NCBI GenBank assembly: GCA_938007945.1
Contig: CALLME010000275.1
Location: forward strand, 1 to 13,058
From: an uncultured Caulobacterales bacterium
GTDB taxonomy: Bacteria; Pseudomonadota; Alphaproteobacteria; Caulobacterales; Maricaulaceae
Direction of reading: 5' to 3'
DNA length: 13,058 bases
This document shows, piece after piece, positions 7,708 through 13,058 of this stretch (position 1 is the stretch's first letter; each line of letters begins with the position of its first letter). The notes beneath the pieces were generated by a model. That model worked only from the letters and a program-made list of their open reading frames with translations, ran no database searches and was not told the origin of the DNA. Made by a program: the position numbers and the translations under genes.

Positions 7708-7711
7708 GGGC

Positions 7712-8452
7712 TTATGGCGTGACGGTCTTGCCCGCCCAATCGAGCAGATTTCCGCTATCCTCGGACTTGACTTGATCTATAACGGCGAGCAGTTTTTCTG
7801 CGCTGTAATTAGGGGTGAAGAGCTTGCCTTCGGGGACATTGCCTTGGAACGGCGCAGAAAGGGAGGTATCAACGGTGCCCGGATGCAAGCCAATAATCAC
7901 AAGGTCTTTAAAACGGCGCGCCATTTCAATCGAGAGCGTTTTAATGACCATGTTCAGTGCGGCTTTCGAACTGCGGTAAGCGTACCACCCGCCAATACGG
8001 TTATCTGAAATACTGCCTACTCGCGCAGACAGCGCGGCAAACACGGCTTTGCTGTCACGCCGCATGAGCGGCAAAAAATAGCGCGCTGTCATTGCAGGGC
8101 CGATGGTGTTTATCATAAAACTTGTCTCAAATCCGTTATGAGAGAGCGCACGCAAATTCTTCTCTGGTGCAATGCCTTCGCCTTGTAAAAGCCCTGTCGC
8201 GACTATCACCACGTCAAGCGGGCCAACTTCAGCGAGGGCCTGTGCGGCCGCTTCAATGCTGCCTTCATCGGTGAAATCAAATGTGAGGTTTGACACTTTC
8301 GGCGAGGGGTGAGAGCGGCCTTGGCGAGAGAGCGCATGCACGCGCGCGACCTGATCAGACGATACGCAGCGCTCAACAAGGGCTGCGCCGATGCCACCGC
8401 TAGCGCCGACTATGACCACTCGCAAATTTTGTCCAAGACTTTCAAACATCAT
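7712..8452 (-). CDS. SDR-family oxidoreductase, C-factor (CsgA)-like
   Basis: A 246-residue short-chain dehydrogenase/reductase with a Rossmann fold. The NAD(P)-binding GASGGIG is at 16-22, DFTD at 59-62, Asn115 in MINTIGP, and the catalytic Ser142 with Tyr159 and Lys163 (YRSSK) are all present, so it should be active. HPGTVDTSLS (190-199) is typical of the C-factor-like SDR branch. The substrate is unknown. Its first ATG (8452) overlaps the DUF2256 stop in an ATGA arrangement, and a second ATG at 8449 has better spacing from AAGGA. The start is therefore 8452 or 8449, and translation is coupled to DUF2256. It ends 4 bases from the hdaA stop. Together with DUF2256 and the photolyase gene it forms a recurrent neighbourhood. 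Confidence 0.9.
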   Translation of the reverse strand: MMFESLGQNLRVVIVGASGGIGAALVERCVSSDQVARVHALSRQGRSHPSPKVSNLTFDFTDEGSIEAAAQALAEVGPLDVVIVATGLLQGEGIAPEKNLRALSHNGFETSFMINTIGPAMTARYFLPLMRRDSKAVFAALSARVGSISDNRIGGWYAYRSSKAALNMVIKTLSIEMARRFKDLVIIGLHPGTVDTSLSAPFQGNVPEGKLFTPNYSAEKLLAVIDQVKSEDSGNLLDWAGKTVTP

Positions 8453-8583
8453 TTATCCTTCTTGCAACGCACAGAGCAGTAGCGCACCTCGTCCCACACA
8501 CGTTCCCATTTCTTACGCCAGGTAAATGGACGTCCGCAGGTCGCGCAGATCTTGCTTGGCAGATTCGGTTTTTTATGGGCCAT
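8449..8583 (-). CDS. DUF2256 zinc-ribbon-like microprotein
   Basis: A 44-residue protein starting MAHKKPNLPSKICATCGRPF. Two cysteine pairs (C-x2-C in CATC, C-x3-C in CSVRC) and the basic WRKKWERVWDEVRYC core match DUF2256, whose members are all about this small. The cysteines probably bind one zinc ion, which is inferred. The start at 8583 is chosen because it gives the family's usual N-terminus; an in-frame ATG at 8700 would add 39 unrelated residues and run antisense over the photolyase start. An AGAGA precedes the ATG. The stop overlaps the SDR start (ATGA). Family members are often found beside FeS-type photolyases, as here, but the function is unknown. Confidence 0.9.
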   Translation of the reverse strand: MAHKKPNLPSKICATCGRPFTWRKKWERVWDEVRYCSVRCKKDK

Positions 8584-8680
8584 GAAGTCTCTACGTGGGA
8601 GGCCAAGGCTAAGATGGAAAATGAAACTATCAAAACGCGTGGCAGGATGAACGAAAACGCGCCGCAATCGTAATAAGCTT

Positions 8681-10225
8681 ATGACAACTCTTATTCCCAT
8701 CTTCGCTGATCAACTCTCTCTTGATTTGCCGCCCCTGCAAATCAGTGAGCCAGAGGACGCCGTTATTTTAATGATGGAAGTACGTGGGGAGGCGGAGACT
8801 GTGCCGCATCACCGCAAGAAACTAATTTTCCTTTTTTCTGCCATGCGCCATTTCGCGGAAGAATTACGCGGACAAGGTTGGACAGTTGAATATGTTAAAT
8901 TAGATGACACGGATAACACGGGTACATTCACCAAAGAACTTTCGCGCGCAGTTAAGCGCTATAACCCTGATCAAATTCGTATATGTGAGCCGTCTGAATA
9001 CCGCGTCTTAGAGGCGGCTAGGACTTGGGAGGCTGAGCTAGGCGTGCCGGTCACACTCATGCCTGACACGCGGTTTATCGCGACGAAAGAAGAGTTCTCA
9101 GCTTGGGCCGAGAACCGTAAGCAATTCCGAATGGAGTATTTTTACCGCGAAATGCGGCGTAAAACGGAGTTCCTGATGGACGGCGCTGACCCTATCGGCG
9201 GGCAATGGAATTTTGACAAAGAGAATCGCAAACCCGCCAAAGCTGACCTTTTCATGCCAAAGCCAAAACGGGTTGAAGCTGATGAGATGACCCAAAACGT
9301 GATTGCTATGGTCGAGCGAGAGTTCCCGACACGTTACGGTGACGTGGAGGATTTCTTTTACGGCGTGACGCGCGCCCATGCGCTTGAGAGCCTCCATTAT
9401 TTTATAAAAGAAGCGCTACCGCGTTTTGGCGATTATCAAGACGCCATGCTGACAGGGGAGCCGTTTTTATATCATTCGCTTTTGTCACTTTACCTCAATG
9501 TTGGGCTGCTCGGCCCGTTAGAGATATGTCGTGCCGTCGAAGATGCTTACGAAAAAGGTGACGCGCCACTTAATGCTGTCGAAGGTTATATCCGCCAAAT
9601 CATTGGCTGGCGCGAATATGTGCGGGGCATTTATTGGGAGTTTATGCCAGACTATTTGGAGCGTAATGCACTAGAAGCCACGCGCGAATTGCCTGACTTT
9701 TACTGGACAGGTGAGACGGATATGCACTGCTTGGCTGAGGCCACGGGTCAGACGAAAGAACATGCCTACGCGCATCATATTCAGCGACTTATGGTGACAG
9801 GTAATTTCGCGATGTTGATTGGCGTTGACCCAATACTTGTCCATAAATGGTATCTGGCCGTTTATATTGATGCTTTTGAATGGGTCGAATTGCCAAACAC
9901 CCTTGGTATGAGCCAATTCGGGGATGGCGGGCTTCTTGGGTCTAAACCCTATGCCAGCAGCGGGTCTTATATTAACCGCATGAGCAATTACTGTAAGAGT
10001 TGCAAATATAACGTCAAAGAGCGCGTAGGCGAAAATGCGTGCCCGTTTAACAGTCTCTATTGGCACTTCATTGACCGCCACGAAGACAAGCTACGCGGCA
10101 ATAATCGCATGAGTATGATTTACCGCAACCTTGATAAAATGGACGCGGACGTGAAGGCGGACATATTAAAAACGGCGGAGACTTTCCTCGAAAACCTCAC
10201 GCCTTCAAAATCAGATTATATGTAA
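8681..10225 (+). CDS. FeS-type bacterial cryptochrome/photolyase (PhrB/CryB-like)
   Basis: A 514-residue flavoprotein of the FeS-BCP group, related to Agrobacterium PhrB, a (6-4) photolyase, and Rhodobacter CryB. Its N-terminal Rossmann domain (IPIFADQLS, 5-13) would hold a lumazine-type antenna and the helical C-terminal domain FAD. Four cysteines for a 4Fe-4S cluster are all present: Cys350, Cys438, Cys441 and Cys454. They fall at the same numbers I recall for PhrB, as do Trp342, Trp390 and Tyr391, thought to carry electrons to FAD. ATHH-like AYAHHIQRLMVTGN (362-375) is the group's active-site helix. ATG at 8681 gives the usual start; there is no strong Shine-Dalgarno. The gene is divergent from DUF2256-SDR. 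Whether it repairs DNA or acts as a light sensor cannot be told from sequence alone. Confidence 0.94.
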   Translation: MTTLIPIFADQLSLDLPPLQISEPEDAVILMMEVRGEAETVPHHRKKLIFLFSAMRHFAEELRGQGWTVEYVKLDDTDNTGTFTKELSRAVKRYNPDQIRICEPSEYRVLEAARTWEAELGVPVTLMPDTRFIATKEEFSAWAENRKQFRMEYFYREMRRKTEFLMDGADPIGGQWNFDKENRKPAKADLFMPKPKRVEADEMTQNVIAMVEREFPTRYGDVEDFFYGVTRAHALESLHYFIKEALPRFGDYQDAMLTGEPFLYHSLLSLYLNVGLLGPLEICRAVEDAYEKGDAPLNAVEGYIRQIIGWREYVRGIYWEFMPDYLERNALEATRELPDFYWTGETDMHCLAEATGQTKEHAYAHHIQRLMVTGNFAMLIGVDPILVHKWYLAVYIDAFEWVELPNTLGMSQFGDGGLLGSKPYASSGSYINRMSNYCKSCKYNVKERVGENACPFNSLYWHFIDRHEDKLRGNNRMSMIYRNLDKMDADVKADILKTAETFLENLTPSKSDYM

Positions 10226-10233
10226 GGGCTTAG

Positions 10234-10248
10234 CTCTAATAGTTAGAG
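10234..10248. other. Short palindrome at a convergent gene junction
   Basis: CTCTAA (10234-10239) and TTAGAG (10243-10248) form a perfect 6-bp inverted repeat around a 3-base TAG loop. It covers the last codons and stop of the membrane protein gene and lies 9 bases past the photolyase stop. There is no T-tract on either strand, so terminator activity is doubtful. Confidence 0.35.
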
Positions 10249-10670
10249 AGATCGTCCTTGCTGGTGCGGATAAATCCAAGATGCACCATGGTAAAGAGGA
10301 AGGCGAGGCCTACCAAAATCGCCATCAGGCTGAACTTACGGTCCACCGCGATGAAAAAGTTTCGTACAGGATTGGAGTCTGATTTCATCGCGACTTTCAT
10401 CTTATGTCCAATTTTGGCATTATCCATTTGGAAGTCACGAATAGCATTGTCCACGCCGCGGTAAGTGAGGGCTTCAGGGATTTCAAAGCCAGCTTTTGAC
10501 TCAGTTGTAGGCATATCTATAACCATGGGCTGAGTCGCGAGCGGGGTCGCTTTGTGTTTTGGTCCCGTGATTGCCATAGCCGTGACGGCCAAGGCTAAAA
10601 TCCCAAATCCAATGGCAGCGATTTTTAAATTACGGTTGCCCTTAGCGGGGCGTGTGTAAGAGTAAGTCAT
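10236..10670 (-). CDS. Small two-helix membrane protein of unknown function with a sigma-54 promoter
   Basis: A 144-residue protein I do not recognise. After a basic N-terminus (TYSYTRPAKGNRNLK) comes a membrane helix at about 16-35 (IAAIGFGILALAVTAMAITG). A polar, probably periplasmic stretch of about 75 residues follows, then a second helix at about 114-131 (SLMAILVGLAFLFTMVHLGF) and a short polar tail. The positive-inside rule fits both ends being cytoplasmic. No cysteines or catalytic motifs are visible. The ATG at 10670 is supported by GAGGA at 10683-10679 with 8 bases of spacing. A near-perfect sigma-54 promoter lies 33 to 50 bases upstream, so it is probably transcribed alone under an enhancer-binding activator. 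It is convergent with the photolyase gene. Confidence 0.8.
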   Translation of the reverse strand: MTYSYTRPAKGNRNLKIAAIGFGILALAVTAMAITGPKHKATPLATQPMVIDMPTTESKAGFEIPEALTYRGVDNAIRDFQMDNAKIGHKMKVAMKSDSNPVRNFFIAVDRKFSLMAILVGLAFLFTMVHLGFIRTSKDDLSNY

Positions 10671-10702
10671 ATCTCATGTCCTCATCAATGTTACGAGAAG
10701 AC

Positions 10703-10720
10703 ATGCAAGGCGAGTGCCAA
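10703..10720 (-). promoter_or_regulatory. Sigma-54 (RpoN) -24/-12 promoter
   Basis: On the minus strand TTGGCAC (10720-10714) and TTGCAT (10708-10703) are separated by 5 bases, with exactly 10 bases between the GG and GC dinucleotides. This fits the RpoN consensus TGGCAC-N5-TTGCA at every listed position. Transcription would start near 10693, giving a leader of about 23 bases with a good GAGGA ribosome-binding site before the membrane protein gene. Confidence 0.88.
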
Positions 10721-10733
10721 TTTCTCTTTTGAG

Positions 10734-10760
10734 GGGAGATAAATCAGATTTTTCTCTCCC
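10734..10760. repeat. Inverted repeat upstream of the sigma-54 promoter
   Basis: GGGAGA (10734-10739) and TCTCCC (10755-10760) flank an A/T-rich centre that itself contains AAATC-A-GATTT (10741-10751). It lies about 41 to 67 bases upstream of the predicted sigma-54 start and 23 bases after the rluA stop. No T-tract follows on either strand, so it is more likely an operator or a 3' hairpin of rluA than an intrinsic terminator. Confidence 0.45.
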
Positions 10761-10783
10761 TAATCAGGGGAATTGCGCCTAGC

Positions 10784-11449
10784 TTAAAAAGGGCAGGATG
10801 CTTCAAATTCGTGCCACTCACCCCCGTCAGGATGGCGCAGGGCGAGGGAATGAGCGTGTAATTGAAGGCGTGGTGCAGCGTTAAACGCTTCATCTGGTGC
10901 GTAGAGCCTATCCCCGATGATAGGATGGCCAAGTTCAAGACAATGCACACGCAGTTGGTGTGAGCGTCCTGTTTGGGGAAACAGGGCCAGCCGCGTTGCG
11001 CCGTCTTCGCGCCTGACAACTTCCCAATCTGTAACAGCCTTTTTCCCTCGTGCGTGATCCACCATCTGGCGTGGACGGTTCGGCCAATCGCAGATGAGAG
11101 GCAAATCGATTATCCCGCTTTCGACTTCGACTTGCCCCCAGACACGCGCGAGATAGCTTTTGCGCATCATGCGTTTTTCAAATTGAAGACCCAAATGGCG
11201 TTGGGCATGAGCTGTCTTTGCAAAGACCATAATGCCAGAGGTCGCCATATCAAGGCGGTGGACGGTCAGTACCTCAGGAACGCGCGCTTGCAGTCTAGCT
11301 TCCACGCAATCGGGTTCTGACTTTCCGGGCACAGAAAGAAGCCCGCTCGGCTTATCAATTATAACAATCTGAGCGTCTTCATGGATGATGGACAGCGGCG
11401 TGGCTGGCGGCGCGTAACTAAATGGGCGATTATAGATAGGATGAGGCAT
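10784..11449 (-). CDS. rluA: Dual-specificity rRNA/tRNA pseudouridine synthase RluA
   Basis: RluA converts uridine to pseudouridine, in E. coli at position 746 of 23S rRNA and position 32 of some tRNAs. The 221-residue length equals that family's, with no S4 domain, unlike RluC and RluD. KPSGLLSVPGK (33-43), VHRLDMATSG (63-72, catalytic Asp67), LPLICDWPNRP (116-126), TGRSHQLRVH (160-169) and GHPIIGDRLY are diagnostic of RluA proper. A GAGGA sits 6 bases before the ATG at 11449. It follows rnd by 13 bases on the same strand and is probably in one operon with it, giving a small RNA-processing unit. Confidence 0.95.
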   Translation of the reverse strand: MPHPIYNRPFSYAPPATPLSIIHEDAQIVIIDKPSGLLSVPGKSEPDCVEARLQARVPEVLTVHRLDMATSGIMVFAKTAHAQRHLGLQFEKRMMRKSYLARVWGQVEVESGIIDLPLICDWPNRPRQMVDHARGKKAVTDWEVVRREDGATRLALFPQTGRSHQLRVHCLELGHPIIGDRLYAPDEAFNAAPRLQLHAHSLALRHPDGGEWHEFEASCPF

Positions 11450-11462
11450 AGTCCGTCCTCAA

Positions 11463-12614
11463 TTATATATCCTCGGCGACAACCTCATTGCCTTCAAGGC
11501 GCAGCGCGATTTTCCCTGCAAGCATTTTCAGCGCGTCTTCACCAAAGACCTCTCGTCTCCAACCGTGCAGTGCCGCGACATCTGCTGCTTCGCCAAAGGC
11601 GGCTATGCGTTCTATATCAGCATTATTAGCGACAAGGCGCGGGGCGATGTCGACATATTCAGTGCGAAGCCGGAGTAACGTCTTAAGCATTTCAACGGCT
11701 GCGCCTGTATTGGGCGGGCGATTTTTCGGTTTTTTAACGTCAGGTGCGTAGCTGTCGGCATTGGCTATGGCTGATGCAATCGACTCAACTAAACTAGAGG
11801 CCTTGGACGATTGCTCAAACCCGCGAGGAATCGAACGCAGCTTAGCGAGAGCTTTAACATCTGTCGGCTTATTAAGCGCCAAATCATAAAGACTATCATC
11901 CTTCATCACACGGCGGCGCGGAATGTCGCGCGCAATGGCTTCACGCTCACGCCACGCGGCAACGGCTTTAAGCACTGCGAGATAGGGCTTTTTATAATTA
12001 CGAACCTTGAGGCGCGCCCAAGCATCTTCGGGTTCGAATGTATAAAGGCTTTCGTCCATTTGTGGGGCCATCTCTTCAAGCACCCATTTTAGCCGACCAC
12101 GCTCAGTGAGTTCAGAAATCATCCCCGGATAGAGATCACGTAAATGGGTCACATCTCCAATCGCGTAATGCAGTTGTTTCTCTGAGAGTGGACGACGCGA
12201 CCAATCGGTGAAGCGCGCACCTTTATCGAGATTGATATCCAGCCGGCCTTTTACAAGCGCCATATATCCGCAGCTATCGCCAAAGCCTAGCGCCATGGCG
12301 GCAATCTGCGTATCAAAAACAGGTGCAGGCACGGCCTTACACATCATGTAAAAGATTTCCATGTCCTGCCGCGCAGCATGCATGACTTTGGTGATGTCAG
12401 GGTTCATTAAAAGCGCATTAAACGGCGCGAGGTCTATGCCGTCCGCGAGCGGGTCAATGATAACTTCGCTATCATCTGTCGCCGCTTGGATAAGGCAAAG
12501 CTGGCTATAAAATGTGCTCTCGCGCATGAACTCTGTATCGACACAGATAAAGTCTTTTTCATGCGCGGCGTCGCAAAATTTAGTTAGCTCAGATGTAGTA
12601 GTAATGACGTGCAT
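11463..12614 (-). CDS. rnd: Ribonuclease D
   Basis: RNase D is a 3'-to-5' exoribonuclease that trims tRNA precursors and other small structured RNAs. The 383-residue protein shows the DEDDy metal-binding set: Asp26 and Glu28 in VDTEF, Asp84 in HAARQDMEIF, and Tyr150 with Asp154 in HYAIGDVTHL. Two HRDC-type helical domains follow, at about 205-290 and, more diverged, about 305-370. The ATG at 12614 gives the standard start; no strong Shine-Dalgarno precedes it. The upstream SulP gene ends only 48 bases before, so read-through is possible, and rluA follows 13 bases after the stop. Confidence 0.96.
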   Translation of the reverse strand: MHVITTTSELTKFCDAAHEKDFICVDTEFMRESTFYSQLCLIQAATDDSEVIIDPLADGIDLAPFNALLMNPDITKVMHAARQDMEIFYMMCKAVPAPVFDTQIAAMALGFGDSCGYMALVKGRLDINLDKGARFTDWSRRPLSEKQLHYAIGDVTHLRDLYPGMISELTERGRLKWVLEEMAPQMDESLYTFEPEDAWARLKVRNYKKPYLAVLKAVAAWREREAIARDIPRRRVMKDDSLYDLALNKPTDVKALAKLRSIPRGFEQSSKASSLVESIASAIANADSYAPDVKKPKNRPPNTGAAVEMLKTLLRLRTEYVDIAPRLVANNADIERIAAFGEAADVAALHGWRREVFGEDALKMLAGKIALRLEGNEVVAEDI

Positions 12615-12662
12615 AGTCTTGCGTAACAGCGCAGGGCGGATTCGTCACCCCAATTCGCAGAA

Positions 12663-13058
12663 TTAGTGCCCGCCGAGCCGCCCTGTGCGAATACTGTAAT
12701 CAACAGCGAGTCCGTAATCAGGATCATCATCGCGTTCGACAATAAGCTGCCCAGCCTTATTTAGAAGGCGGTGGCTTTCTTTAGACAGGTGACGCAGCTG
12801 CAATGTTTTGCCGGCCTCAATGTAACTTTCAGCCAATGCCTCAATGGCTTGCAGGGCGGATTGGTCGACGACGCGGCTTTTGGCGAAATCGACGACAACA
12901 AGATCAGGGTCGTTGATGGGATCAAATAGCTCCTCAAATCCTTCGGCAGAGCCAAAAAAGAGCGGTCCTTCGATTTCGTAGACTTTCGCGCCGTTCTGAC
13001 CTGGCCGAATATGCGCGTCGATACGGCGGGCATTATTCCACGCATAGGCAAGCGCTGA
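12663..13058 (-). CDS. SulP-family anion transporter, C-terminal STAS domain (partial)
   Basis: The minus strand is open from the right edge to a TAA at 12665-12663, giving 131 residues that lack a start because the gene continues beyond the window. The fragment contains AYAWNNARRIDAHI followed by KVYEIEGPLFFGSAEGFEEL, DPDLVVVDFAKSRVVDQSAL and LRHLSKESHRLLNKAG, then an acidic DDDPDYGLAVDY tail ending RLGGH. This is the STAS domain (about fragment residues 25-105) of SulP/SLC26-type carriers, which move sulfate, bicarbonate or other anions across the inner membrane. The membrane domain is outside the window, so the substrate cannot be judged. VVDQSAL aligns with the STAS loop carrying the regulatory serine in anti-sigma antagonists. 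Confidence 0.9.
   Translation of the reverse strand, partial: SALAYAWNNARRIDAHIRPGQNGAKVYEIEGPLFFGSAEGFEELFDPINDPDLVVVDFAKSRVVDQSALQAIEALAESYIEAGKTLQLRHLSKESHRLLNKAGQLIVERDDDPDYGLAVDYSIRTGRLGGH

Noticed and set aside
7708..7711. Search for a terminator between hdaA and the SDR gene
   Set aside because: The stops are 4 bases apart and no hairpin with a T-tract is visible; the transcripts presumably overlap.
8584..8700. Upstream extension of the DUF2256 frame to an ATG at 8700
   Set aside because: It adds 39 residues unlike the family and runs antisense over the photolyase start; 44 residues is the normal family size.
12631..12862. 12-base repeat GCAGGGCGGATT at 12631 and 12851
   Set aside because: A few shared 12-mers are expected by chance in 13 kb; one copy is within coding sequence and nothing else is shared around them.
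12761..13051. 96-codon open frame on the minus strand starting near the right edge
   Set aside because: It is in a different frame from the SulP STAS domain, which is unmistakable over the same bases and open to the edge.

Overview
The window is an ordinary chromosomal stretch of about 13 kb from a proteobacterium, most likely an alphaproteobacterium of intermediate GC content, possibly near the Hyphomonadaceae/Maricaulales. That placement is inferred from an HdaA-type DnaA homologue, an iron-sulfur photolyase/cryptochrome next to DUF2256, a TadG-like von Willebrand factor A (vWA) protein and YheS-like ABC-F features. It is not proven. I see no mobile elements, CRISPR arrays, tRNA or rRNA genes. 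No gene-free gap is longer than about 150 bases.

Layout from left to right. (1) A partial gene of unknown function (minus strand, cut by the left edge) follows an ABC-F ATPase gene (minus). The ABC-F gene is divergent from ndk (plus), which ends in a clear bidirectional terminator. (2) A single TadE/TadG-like vWA protein (minus) lies between that terminator and purM-purN (minus), the two genes overlapping by 8 bases. (3) Divergent from purM are a secreted DUF2066 protein and hdaA (plus). The purMN / DUF2066 / hda neighbourhood is one I know from other proteobacteria. (4) hdaA meets, tail to tail, a DUF2256 zinc-ribbon microprotein plus SDR (short-chain dehydrogenase/reductase) operon (minus). 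This operon is divergent from a FeS-type cryptochrome/photolyase gene (plus). (5) The photolyase gene meets, tail to tail, a small two-helix membrane protein gene (minus) with a textbook sigma-54 promoter. Upstream of that, on the same strand, are rluA, rnd and the C-terminal STAS domain of a SulP anion transporter cut by the right edge.

Most genes are housekeeping: nucleotide synthesis (ndk, purM, purN), RNA maturation (rnd, rluA), replication control (hdaA) and ribosome-associated ATPase (ABC-F). The parts that deserve attention are the sigma-54 promoter in front of an unrecognised membrane protein, the photolyase/DUF2256/SDR module, a compact HdaA with a shortened Walker A to Walker B segment, and a purM leader holding a small hairpin with a U-tract.
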